Below, in pieces: positions 1 to 5,874 of a stretch of DNA of 7,379 nucleotides. Location: contig JAHQWX010000079.1 of the NCBI GenBank assembly GCA_029856375.1, positions 1 to 7,379 on the forward strand. Direction: 5' to 3'. A program made the translations under genes and the position numbers. Under the pieces are notes generated by a model. It did no database searches, was not told where the DNA came from, and worked only from the letters and a program-made list of their open reading frames with translations. Every line of letters begins with the position of its first letter. Positions within the stretch are counted from its first letter, which is position 1. Origin of the DNA: Promethearchaeia archaeon. Lineage in GTDB: Archaea; Asgardarchaeota; Lokiarchaeia; Sigyniarchaeales; SOKP01.

Positions 1-177
1 CTTTTTACTTGTAAGGTATTAATCATAATATTTAGACCAGTCAAGACTAACATATATATCTCTTATTAATTAGTTTATTAATTTTGATTTCATTTATTAA
101 AAGCACTCGTTTTATAATTATCTATACTTTCTTCTAAAATTTTTTTGAAGTTCTTTGATGGATAAAATTTAAAGAGG

Positions 178-182
178 AAAAA
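178..182 (-). terminator. oligo-T terminator candidate after the tRNA
   Basis: On the minus strand a run of five T lies 8 bases past the last tRNA base, within a generally T-rich stretch. Archaeal RNA polymerase commonly terminates stable RNA genes at such oligo-T tracts without a hairpin. This is inferred from position and composition only. Confidence 0.4.
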
Positions 183-214
183 TATAATGTGCAGGAGGTG
201 GGATTCGAACCCAC

Positions 215-242
215 GAATTTAGGTCGAGGATAAAGCTCCATC
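215..242 (-). other. tRNA intron 3 (variable arm/T arm junction, about 28 nt)
   Basis: Removing these 28 bases restores a 14-base variable arm followed directly by the T stem GTGGG. The 3' end of the upstream exon (TAGGTC, 251-246) can pair over 6 bp with GACCTA (225-220) inside the intron, next to a TTC bulge at the predicted 5' junction. This resembles an archaeal bulge-helix-bulge splice site. The flanks share TTC and G, so the cut may slide by up to 4 bases. Confidence 0.6.
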
Positions 243-268
243 GAAGACCTATGTCACTAGAGCCTCAG

Positions 269-298
269 TTACGCCATAAGCACACGAAAGTGGAATAT
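269..298 (-). other. tRNA intron 2 (5' edge of the anticodon loop, about 30 nt)
   Basis: These 30 bases separate the 5' anticodon stem strand CTAGA (303-299) from the loop CTGAGGC (268-262). The usual archaeal position is 37/38. Placing the cut there would give anticodon ATT, which does not fit the leucine body and would need A34, so the intron is put between positions 31 and 32, with 1-2 bases of uncertainty. A small internal hairpin CAC-TTTC-GTG is visible. No clean splice motif was recognised. Confidence 0.6.
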
Positions 299-314
299 TC
301 TAGCGCCGTAGACC

Positions 315-376
315 TAATTTCCATTCTAGCCTAATAGATGTAATCTAATAGAATTCTAGACGATTCATTCTAGAAT
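315..376 (-). other. tRNA intron 1 (D loop, about 58-60 nt)
   Basis: A 62-base stretch separates GCCAAG from GGTCTACGGC. Two to four of these bases must stay in the mature D loop and the rest is intron. The insert is AT-rich and repetitive. ATTCTAGA (376-369) can pair with a nearby TCTAGAAT (360-353). TCTATTAG occurs twice (352-345 and 338-331). GCTAGAAT (330-323) recurs across the exon 2/intron 2 junction (304-297). The exact ends are not resolved. Confidence 0.6.
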
Positions 377-422
377 CTTGGCTACCCCTGCTTTAAAATT
401 TAGTACTTAACAATTATTTTGA

Positions 423-431
423 TATATTAAA
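423..431 (-). promoter_or_regulatory. TATA box candidate for tRNA-Leu
   Basis: The minus strand reads TTTAATATA 32-40 bases upstream of the tRNA 5' end. This spacing would start transcription about 5-12 bases before the mature tRNA, as expected for an archaeal tRNA with a short leader. The surrounding DNA is very AT-rich, so chance matches are easy. An inverted repeat (TTAACAA/TTGTTAA) flanks the box. Confidence 0.45.
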
Positions 432-571
432 GTTGTTAAAATTTAAAATTTTTTATTAGAAAGTTTTTCAATTATTCTGAAAAGTCTACTTTTTAGAAAC
501 TAATAGGTATTTACTCGATTTTATTTATAAATGGGATTTCTAAAATGAGAATAAATGGAGAAAATCTGATA

Positions 572-609
572 GTAAAAAAATTTTAGTCACTTGTCAAAAT
601 ATTTTGACA
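572..609 (-). terminator. palindrome plus T-tract downstream of the HEAT-repeat gene
   Basis: Reading the minus strand past the HEAT-repeat stop codon, a perfect 18-base palindrome TGTCAAAATATTTTGACA (609-592) is followed within 12 bases by a run of seven T (580-574). It could end the two-gene operon. The palindrome could instead be an operator, because its symmetry runs through the centre and leaves little room for an RNA loop. Confidence 0.4.
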
Positions 610-648
610 GATCCAAATTCTCTCCTTTATAACTTTACATGAAAAGAT

Positions 649-1668
649 TCAATTTTTTTTTGTTTCTAATTCATTTTTCTTTTTTATATCGGCTTCAATA
701 TCTTCAATTTTACCTAGAAATAGATTTGGAACGATTTCCTCGTCAACCAACCTTTTTAAAGTCTCAATTATCTCGAGATCGCTCCAAGATCCTCGTCCAC
801 CTATAGTATGTTTTCTAATATCTTCAATAGTAATGCCCTCTGCTCCAGTTTTCGTTTGAATGAAAGTAATGATTTTATAAATCTTACTTTGTATTCTTAT
901 TATGCAATGAACCTGTCGTATGAGATTTTCTTTATTGTCTCTTACTGTTTTCCATCGTGAATATATTTTTTTATATTCTCCTTGAAAAATTGGGTGTTTT
1001 TTACTAATTTCATTAATTTTTTTGGAGATTTCATTCTCTAATTCTTCGTTTTTATCGGAAAAAAGATGAATTTTTTTAATCATCTCATCTTGTGATTTAA
1101 AAGCACCTTCATAGTCCAGGGATAACGCTTCACTTGAAATTTCGTTTGCTCTAAATTCCATATTTCTTATTTTTTCCTCAATAAAATCGGAGAATTCTTC
1201 TTTTAAGCCCTCTATCGTTTCTTTTTCTTTAGTCTTAATCTCTTTCAGAGAATCCAACTTAGATCTAATATCCAATGCAGCAGCTTTAACATGTTCTGAA
1301 GAATCCTGACAGAAATTTATAAATATTGGCAGAGTTTTTGTTATTAGTTTTAAATTCATTTCTTTTATGACTAGATTTCCCAATATGAAGACTGAAAATT
1401 CTTTAACATGCACATCTTCTTCATTTTCTAGCAAATTTATGAAGAACTCGACGACTTCATTAAAAATTTGTTCGAAATTAGCCAATTTTTCGAGCGCGAA
1501 ACACAGTGATACACGAATTTGACTATTTAAGCTTGTATCTTTCACCAAATTAAAAATATCATTTAATTGAACATTAATGGAATCTACATCTCCTTTTTTT
1601 ATCGAATCGTTCGCGTTTTTTATTACATCCTTTACCTTTTTTTCCCAAAATCGCTCGATTTTTATCAT
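649..1668 (-). CDS. HEAT/ARM-repeat, coiled-coil protein with winged-helix-like C terminus
   Basis: A 339-residue soluble protein with no signal peptide or membrane segment. Residues about 30-140 are amphipathic helical pairs of HEAT/ARM type; for example 85-101 and 123-138 carry the pattern of alternating hydrophobics with an acidic start. Residues about 143-250 are highly charged and predicted coiled coil. Residues about 258-325 look like a winged helix: helices around 262-272, 281-287 and 297-310, then a short hydrophobic wing, 'EEIVPNLFLGKIE'. This order resembles scaffold or PCI-type proteins, but I do not recognise a named family. The ATG lies 4 bases after the stop of the gelsolin-like gene, with only a weak AGGA-like site inside that gene's end, so the two are probably co-transcribed and translationally coupled. 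The C terminus ends in a lysine-rich tail encoded by an A-run. A scaffold or adaptor role is inference. Confidence 0.8.
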   Translation of the reverse strand: MIKIERFWEKKVKDVIKNANDSIKKGDVDSINVQLNDIFNLVKDTSLNSQIRVSLCFALEKLANFEQIFNEVVEFFINLLENEEDVHVKEFSVFILGNLVIKEMNLKLITKTLPIFINFCQDSSEHVKAAALDIRSKLDSLKEIKTKEKETIEGLKEEFSDFIEEKIRNMEFRANEISSEALSLDYEGAFKSQDEMIKKIHLFSDKNEELENEISKKINEISKKHPIFQGEYKKIYSRWKTVRDNKENLIRQVHCIIRIQSKIYKIITFIQTKTGAEGITIEDIRKHTIGGRGSWSDLEIIETLKRLVDEEIVPNLFLGKIEDIEADIKKKNELETKKN

Positions 1669-1672
1669 TGTC

Positions 1673-2449
1673 CTATATTTCTATATCTTCTCTAGTTATG
1701 GAATCATTATGAATATAAATAATTTGATTTATGTATGGGATAATTATAATAACGACTCCTATAATATTCACCAACAAGAAAACCACCAAGTCCACAATAG
1801 ATATTAAATAAATTGAAGAAGTTGAGCCTTGTTGAAATAAAAACAGATATGTACCCTCTAAAATGTAAATAAATAAGCCAATCGATGTAATTAATCCAAT
1901 AAATCCAACAATTATGAATCGTCCGCGATATATTATGAGAGAAATTATACTATTCGCAATAAATACACACATACAAATAAGCATTAAAAGCTGAGAAATA
2001 AATAACCAAACACCGAAAAGCGCTGCATCTATTTGAAAATTTCCGTTTATCGGAGACCATACTAACCAGGTTCCTAGCGTTACTAAAAACGCAATAGAAA
2101 GTCCAATTCCCGCGAGAGCTAATAAAATGTAAAGATTAAGGTAAATATCTCTAAAAAGCACTAAATTTTGTGGTTCTGCGTATTTTTTTAACATAAACTT
2201 GAGCCGTTTTTCAATTTCAGGAGGAATCTCTTTCTCTAAAACAACTAAGTCGAAGTTATTGTATTTATTTTTAATCTCAGAAAGCGTCTTAATCCCAAGT
2301 TTTTGCTTTTTGGATTTTGACTTTGGACCTAACCATAAGTACAATTTTTTTCCTTTTTCATCTAAAAAAATAACGAGATCGTGAAGTAATAGGCTATTTT
2401 CTTCCTCAACCCAATTTTCAGCAATTTCATTAAAGATAAATGTCTTCAT
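1673..2449 (-). CDS. gelsolin-like domain protein with four transmembrane helices
   Basis: A 258-residue protein, numbered here from the ATG at 2449. Residues about 2-88 form a soluble N-terminal domain with the gelsolin core pattern: D24-LVIFLDEKGKKLYLWLG, a short K/S loop, then an amphipathic helix (about 51-62) and the strand 'FDLVVLEKE'. Four hydrophobic segments follow at about 104-130, 142-173, 177-205 and 212-242, then a short polar tail. An upstream TTG would add nine residues. The ATG is preferred because GGAAGG sits 5 bases before it. Gelsolin domains bind actin and often calcium. Asgard archaea encode actin and soluble gelsolin-like proteins, and here the domain appears anchored at the membrane. 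Which side it faces is not visible, but the absence of a signal peptide suggests the cytoplasm. First gene of an operon with the HEAT-repeat gene. The fold call rests on motif only; another small alpha/beta domain is possible. Confidence 0.75.
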   Translation of the reverse strand: MKTFIFNEIAENWVEEENSLLLHDLVIFLDEKGKKLYLWLGPKSKSKKQKLGIKTLSEIKNKYNNFDLVVLEKEIPPEIEKRLKFMLKKYAEPQNLVLFRDIYLNLYILLALAGIGLSIAFLVTLGTWLVWSPINGNFQIDAALFGVWLFISQLLMLICMCVFIANSIISLIIYRGRFIIVGFIGLITSIGLFIYILEGTYLFLFQQGSTSSIYLISIVDLVVFLLVNIIGVVIIIIPYINQIIYIHNDSITREDIEI

Positions 2450-2454
2450 TTTTT

Positions 2455-2460
2455 CCTTCC
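2455..2460 (-). promoter_or_regulatory. Shine-Dalgarno site fixing the gelsolin-like gene start
   Basis: The minus strand reads GGAAGG, then five A, then ATG (2449). This spacing is good and argues for the ATG over the in-frame TTG at 2476, which has no comparable site upstream. Confidence 0.6.
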
Positions 2461-2520
2461 ACAACCACAAAATCAATAATTAAAATAAAGAAAAACGTAC
2501 TAAATAAATTTACTTGAGTT

Positions 2521-2528
2521 TATTTAAA
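2521..2528 (-). promoter_or_regulatory. TATA box candidate for the gelsolin-like/HEAT operon
   Basis: TTTAAATA on the minus strand lies about 72 bases before the gelsolin-like ATG, in the 131-base gap after the POR beta gene. An alternative is the AT stretch at 2501-2510. Both are AT-rich, so the choice is uncertain; that the operon has its own promoter in this gap is likely. Confidence 0.3.
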
Positions 2529-2566
2529 ATTTAGGTACTTTCAAGTTAGTAATGTAAAATCAGCAG

Positions 2567-2580
2567 CTATTAAAAATAAA
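2567..2580 (-). terminator. T-rich terminator candidate after POR beta
   Basis: Immediately after the beta-subunit stop codon the minus strand reads TTTATTTTTAATAG. A T-tract at this point would suit an archaeal intrinsic terminator closing the POR operon. No hairpin is seen. Confidence 0.35.
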
Positions 2581-3501
2581 TTATTGAGTATTACATTCTA
2601 CTCTTTTTTTAATGTAATCCCATAAGTTCTTAACATATTCTTTGAATTCTTCCATTTCTTCATTACTTAATCGGCTAAATCTCTTTTGAACAGATAAGTA
2701 ATCCTCGATTGGTTTTCTTTTTGAGGGATCCAAATGTTTATTACTTGGGTGAGAGAGCACGAATTTTCCCCGTTCTATTTCATATAACGGCCAAAATCCC
2801 GTTTCTACAGATAATTTTCCAATTTTAATTGTGTCTTGAGTAGAATAACCCCATCCTGGAGGACAAGGAGATAATATGTGTAGATACTTTGTACCTTTAA
2901 TTTCTTTAGCTCTCTTGAATTTGGCGTAAATGTCAAGTGGATAAGACGCACAAGAAGTTGCAACATAAGGTATATCGTGGGCTTCTAATATTCTTGGCAT
3001 ATTTTTTTTATGCTCTCGCTTTCCGTTTATGGGCGTAGTAGTTGTATGAGAACCGTAAGGAGTCGAACCAGATCGTTGTACTCCAGTATTCATATAAGCT
3101 TCGTTATCGTAACACGCATAGATGAAGTTCGTTCTTCTTTCAGCAGCTCCACTTAAACCTTGAATTCCAATGTCTGTTGTCCCTCCATCACCAGCAAATG
3201 CCACGACAGTCACCTCGTTACCTTTCCCCATCATTTCTAGAGCAGAGGCAATGCCGCTCGCGCTTGCAGCAACTGTCTCAAACGGCGTATTTAGGACGGA
3301 TATCTTATTTACGCTTGTGAAGCCTTGCATCCCGTGAAGAACTGTCAAACAAGAAGCCGGAACCGTAATTATTGTGTCTGGACCCAGCGCCTTAAGAGCA
3401 ATTCGATATATAAGGGATAATCCGCACCCTGAACACATTCTATTTCCAGCAAGCATGTATTCCTCGTCTTCAATATCGTATAGTTTCACTTTATCTGCCA
3501 T
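2581..3501 (-). CDS. porB: pyruvate:ferredoxin oxidoreductase, beta subunit (TPP-binding)
   Basis: This subunit binds thiamine pyrophosphate and the proximal 4Fe-4S cluster of the cytoplasmic POR complex, which converts pyruvate and CoA to acetyl-CoA, CO2 and reduced ferredoxin. Numbered from the ATG at 3501 (306 residues): the cluster cysteines are C23-x2-C26, C51 and C213. The C26-to-C51 spacing of 25 and the late 'SPCPPGW' cysteine match the family. The TPP/Mg motif is GDGG (104-107) followed by 'NEAYMNTG' (133-140). The length is normal for archaeal PorB. Two starts are possible. A TTG at 3507 lies 5 bases from a strong GGAGG (3517-3513), whereas the ATG lies 11 bases from it. I list the ATG, but TTG is realistic and adds two residues. 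The gene overlaps the end of the alpha gene by 11 bases (17 with TTG). A sister 2-oxoacid oxidoreductase substrate cannot be excluded. Confidence 0.93.
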   Translation of the reverse strand: MADKVKLYDIEDEEYMLAGNRMCSGCGLSLIYRIALKALGPDTIITVPASCLTVLHGMQGFTSVNKISVLNTPFETVAASASGIASALEMMGKGNEVTVVAFAGDGGTTDIGIQGLSGAAERRTNFIYACYDNEAYMNTGVQRSGSTPYGSHTTTTPINGKREHKKNMPRILEAHDIPYVATSCASYPLDIYAKFKRAKEIKGTKYLHILSPCPPGWGYSTQDTIKIGKLSVETGFWPLYEIERGKFVLSHPSNKHLDPSKRKPIEDYLSVQKRFSRLSNEEMEEFKEYVKNLWDYIKKRVECNTQ

Positions 3502-4762
3502 TTTCAACTTTCCCTCCTTTTTTCAAAAAGTCCAATTCATCAAGTTTTAAACCAATAAATTCAGTTTGTTCAACATATTCATTTTTCTTTTCTAATTCAA
3601 TCGTCCTTAAAACTCCATTAATTAAATCGTCGGCTTTTACATCTCTTCCACCTAATCCAACGATGTATCCTTTTATGAAAGGTCGATTTTTAAGTTGATA
3701 TAGAGCACTCTTCAACTCCGTGAATAGAATTCCTTCGTATCCGTATCCAACATCCCTATCGAACACGACAACCGTTTTTATATCCTTAAAAACTTCTCGT
3801 AAGTGCTTAGCGGGAAAGGGTCGGAATAATTTCAAACTAATTAATCCGATCTTTATTCCTTTGGCTCTTAACTTATCGATTACAAGTCGCGATTCAGAGG
3901 CTACGGAACCAACTGCAAAAATAACTATATCAGCGTCTTCCATTTTATAAGCTTTATATATTCCATTGCCATAGGACCGCCCGAATTTTTCGGCAAATAG
4001 GTCGTGTACTTCAACGACTTTCTCAATAGAATGTTCCATAGCGCGTTGAAGCGAATACCTGAACTCGTAATACCCAGGAGCGGTACCCTCTTCTCTTTTC
4101 ACTACATGAGGAGTCGTTACCGGACATACCCCTTTTACGACATTCATATCTCCAAGATTCAAGTGATGTTTTAAAGGTGGAATAAAATCGTCGATTCTGC
4201 TCTGAGGCTCTAATCTAACTGGCATAAATGTATGGGATAATATATATCCGTCGTAGCTTACGAGAGTTGGTACATAGACGCAAGGATCTTCTGCTATGCG
4301 AAACGCTTGCAAATTCGTATCGTAAATCTCTTGATTATCTTCGCAAAACATTTGTAACCAACCGGTATCTCTGACCGTAAATGCGTCTTGGTGATCAGTC
4401 CATACAGACCATGGAGCACCTACTGCTCTCGTTGCAATATTCATAACAATAGGTAACCTATTTCCTGCCGCCCAACATAAGATCTCATACATTAACATCA
4501 AACCGTGGGAAGAGGTTGCCGTATAGGTTCTGACTCCAGTGGCTGACGCTGCAACGCACGCAACTAATGCTGATTGTTCCGATTCAACTCTAACCATTCG
4601 AGCGTTTAATTCACCGCTTTCTATGAAATAAGAAATTTTTTCAACAACCGGGCTTTGAGGCGTTATCGGATACGCGGCAACTACTTGAACTTTTGCACCC
4701 TTACACGCGTACGCTGCTGCGTGATTGCCTATCATAATCTCGTATTCTTCGCTCGCATTCAT
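3491..4762 (-). CDS. porA: pyruvate:ferredoxin oxidoreductase, alpha subunit
   Basis: The 423-residue alpha subunit, which forms the 2-oxoacid-binding side of the active site with the beta subunit. Domain I (about 5-230) has the family signatures 'YPITPQSP' (31-38), 'RVESEQSA' (58-65), 'TSSHGL' (83-88) and 'TRAVGAPWSVWTDHQD' (111-126); the transketolase C-terminal-like domain spans about 275-395, with 'VGSVASES' and 'SLKLFRPFP'. The usual asparagine before the conserved RA is threonine here, so pyruvate is the likely but unproved substrate. The start ATG overlaps the delta stop in an ATGA arrangement (4-base overlap), and a strong GGTGGAGGAG lies within the delta gene's end, so alpha is translated in coupling with delta. 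The 3' end overlaps the beta gene. Length and motifs appear intact. Confidence 0.93.
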   Translation of the reverse strand: MNASEEYEIMIGNHAAAYACKGAKVQVVAAYPITPQSPVVEKISYFIESGELNARMVRVESEQSALVACVAASATGVRTYTATSSHGLMLMYEILCWAAGNRLPIVMNIATRAVGAPWSVWTDHQDAFTVRDTGWLQMFCEDNQEIYDTNLQAFRIAEDPCVYVPTLVSYDGYILSHTFMPVRLEPQSRIDDFIPPLKHHLNLGDMNVVKGVCPVTTPHVVKREEGTAPGYYEFRYSLQRAMEHSIEKVVEVHDLFAEKFGRSYGNGIYKAYKMEDADIVIFAVGSVASESRLVIDKLRAKGIKIGLISLKLFRPFPAKHLREVFKDIKTVVVFDRDVGYGYEGILFTELKSALYQLKNRPFIKGYIVGLGGRDVKADDLINGVLRTIELEKKNEYVEQTEFIGLKLDELDFLKKGGKVENGR

Positions 4763-5055
4763 AATTCGCTCTCCTCCACCATTTCTATAGCTTTATGAGG
4801 GCATACCTCCACACAAATGCCGCATCCTTTACAATAATCGTATAGAATCCTTGGGGGGATGGTACGAGTAATAATGGGCTCCGGACAATATAACCAACAG
4901 AAATGACACACATTCTTTTCCATTTTTGCGACAATACACTTATCTAAATTGATTTTAGGCTTAATCGTGCTCCAAGAGCCAGTTTTTCCGGCTTCCCCTT
5001 CGACTGGTTTTTGAACTGATGCCAGAATTTTCTGGTAGTCTTTTTCTTCCGTCAT
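4759..5055 (-). CDS. porD: pyruvate:ferredoxin oxidoreductase, delta subunit (2x 4Fe-4S ferredoxin)
   Basis: A 98-residue ferredoxin-type subunit that carries electrons from the proximal cluster to free ferredoxin. The N-terminal 'KTGSWSTIKPKIN' (24-36) matches the PorD-type 'TGxWRxxRP' lead-in in modified form. The second cluster motif is classical: C75-x2-C78-x2-C81-x3-C85-P. The first is unusual: C40-x9-C50-x2-C53-x3-C57-P, with seven extra residues between the first two cysteines where C-x2-C is usual. All eight cysteines are present. The ATG is preceded only by a weak GGA, and 81 bases separate it from the gamma gene, so it may have its own promoter (a TTTAAAGATTATT stretch about 30 bases upstream). 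Its stop overlaps the alpha start. The subunit assignment is firm from context. Confidence 0.9.
   Translation of the reverse strand: MTEEKDYQKILASVQKPVEGEAGKTGSWSTIKPKINLDKCIVAKMEKNVCHFCWLYCPEPIITRTIPPRILYDYCKGCGICVEVCPHKAIEMVEESEL
4771..4777 (-). promoter_or_regulatory. strong Shine-Dalgarno site for POR alpha
   Basis: GGAGGAG on the minus strand lies 8 bases before the alpha ATG, inside the last codons of the delta gene. It fixes the alpha start and suggests that alpha gets its own strong initiation as well as coupling to delta. Confidence 0.6.
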
Positions 5056-5103
5056 TTTTTTCCAACCGTTCTTTTTTTTATGAAATAATCTTTAAATCTT
5101 AAG

Positions 5104-5133
5104 GGATACCCAATAAAAATTTATTAAGTATCC
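5104..5133 (-). repeat. imperfect inverted repeat between POR gamma and delta
   Basis: GGATAC (5104-5109) and GTATCC (5128-5133) are exact inverted copies. Inside them AATAAA (5112-5117) and TTTATT (5120-5125) pair again across a CC/AA internal mismatch. The hairpin starts 4 bases after the gamma stop codon. It could be an attenuator, an RNA processing or stability element that sets subunit ratios, or an operator. Confidence 0.5.
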
Positions 5134-5136
5134 TCT

Positions 5137-5733
5137 CTAACAATTAAGGAGTAAAGTTAATTTTGATGCCTCCTCTGCTAAGGAGCTGTTAAACTCTCCC
5201 TTTTCCTTTCCCATTACCTTTATTATCGCTTTTTTAATTGAATCTAAATCGAGCGACTCCAATGTTTCCGTTAACACGCCTAAAATTGGAGTATTAATAA
5301 TGGGAAGGCCTTCTATATACAAATCTTTATCGTAACAAAATTTCGAAATATTGGCGGATGCAATTCTTATCTTATGTGTGATATTGTAATAATCTTTAAT
5401 TTCTTCTGGAGATTTATCGGAGTTAATTATCAATACTCCGTTTTCCTTGATATTATCAACAATTATTTGGTTTAATACAGTTTCATCTAATACCATCGCG
5501 ATATCTGGATGTGCTATTTCAGCTCTCGTCCAAATTTTCTTGTTTTTCGAGATTCGTGCAAATGCTTGAACAGGAGCCCCCCTTCTCTCAGCTCCAAAGC
5601 TCGGAAATGCAACGACATCTTGAAAGTTTCCGCTTAAATACGCGGCTTCTACAATGATTTGGGAAGCTAATACACAACCTTGACCTCCCCGACCGTATAT
5701 TACGATTTCGGTGATTCCATCTGCATCCGTCAT
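5137..5733 (-). CDS. porG: pyruvate:ferredoxin oxidoreductase, gamma subunit
   Basis: A 198-residue gamma subunit. It has the N-terminal glycine-rich 'GRGGQG' (14-19) and the hallmark 'FPSFGAERRGAPVQAF' (43-58), followed by the usual alpha/beta domain to the C terminus. This domain is linked to CoA handling in multi-subunit 2-oxoacid:ferredoxin oxidoreductases. Length is normal. It is the first gene of the gamma-delta-alpha-beta operon typical of archaeal POR. The ATG at 5733 has only a weak GAG nearby, but a good TATA-like box lies 30-38 bases upstream, so the transcript probably has a very short leader. The gamma gene is separated from delta by a hairpin-bearing gap, while the other genes overlap. 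Confidence 0.93.
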   Translation of the reverse strand: MTDADGITEIVIYGRGGQGCVLASQIIVEAAYLSGNFQDVVAFPSFGAERRGAPVQAFARISKNKKIWTRAEIAHPDIAMVLDETVLNQIIVDNIKENGVLIINSDKSPEEIKDYYNITHKIRIASANISKFCYDKDLYIEGLPIINTPILGVLTETLESLDLDSIKKAIIKVMGKEKGEFNSSLAEEASKLTLLLNC

Positions 5734-5762
5734 TTCTCGTTGTCTCTGCTAAAGTATGCTGA

Positions 5763-5771
5763 TATAATAAA
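5763..5771 (-). promoter_or_regulatory. TATA box candidate for the POR operon
   Basis: The minus strand reads TTTATTATA 30-38 bases before the gamma ATG. With the usual archaeal spacing the transcript would begin only about 8-12 bases before the start codon. The sequence context is AT-rich, so confidence is moderate. Confidence 0.5.
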
Positions 5772-5874
5772 TTTATTTATCGTATTTTTTGAAAAATAAT
5801 AATAAACTGAATTAAAAATTTACTGATAATAGAAAATAATTCCAACCGGAAATGTTCAAATTTTAGAAAAGTAC

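Larger units (their letters stand above)
190..391 (-). tRNA. tRNA-Leu(GAG) with three predicted introns
   Basis: Minus strand. The gene opens with GCAGGGG TA GCC AAG and closes with GTGGG TTCGAAT CCCAC CTCCTGC A. The acceptor stem pairs 7/7 with one G-U, and the T stem pairs 5/5. No CCA is encoded. At 202 bases it is far longer than a leucine tRNA (about 85). Exons read as 391-377 (plus 2-4 further bases), 314-299, 268-243 and 214-190. Joined, they give a D arm GCC...GGTCTAC GGC, an anticodon stem CTAGA/TCTAG, a loop CTGAGGC with anticodon GAG (266-264), and a 14-base variable arm with stem GAC-ATAG-GTC. That is a type II tRNA with leucine-like features and discriminator A. Insertions fall in the D loop, at the 5' edge of the anticodon loop and at the variable arm/T arm junction. 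Exact splice points are ambiguous by a few bases, and I could not draw a clean bulge-helix-bulge for every intron. The GAG anticodon holds for the allowed placements of intron 2. Confidence 0.85.
392..648. other. non-coding gap between the tRNA and the HEAT-repeat gene
   Basis: This 257-base AT-rich stretch contains no credible reading frame on either strand. It holds the tRNA TATA box, the inverted repeat around it, and the perfect palindrome plus T-tract described separately. I see nothing else in it. Confidence 0.6.

Noticed and set aside
1..53. Minus-strand ATG-started frame of 17 codons running off the left edge (starts MLVLTGLN).
   Set aside because: Too short to recognise, no convincing ribosome-binding site, and in AT-rich intergenic DNA such frames are common. 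It could be the first codons of a gene, but this cannot be supported.
1..69. Plus-strand frame open from the left edge to a TAA, possibly a gene's C terminus.
   Set aside because: Only 22 codons, without recognisable composition or motif.
262..303. tRNA-Asn(ATT) reading with a canonical intron at 37/38.
   Set aside because: It would need A34, which archaeal elongator tRNAs generally avoid, and it conflicts with the long variable arm and leucine-like D arm. The GAG reading also gives a normal loop CTGAGGC.
2450..2476. TTG start extending the gelsolin-like protein by nine residues.
   Set aside because: The downstream ATG has GGAAGG at a 5-base spacing, while the TTG has no such site. The extra residues add nothing domain-like.
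1577..3950. Plus-strand open frames at 1577-1807, 2199-2384 and 3720-3950.
   Set aside because: They lie antisense to well-supported genes, lack ribosome-binding sites and have no family-like sequence.
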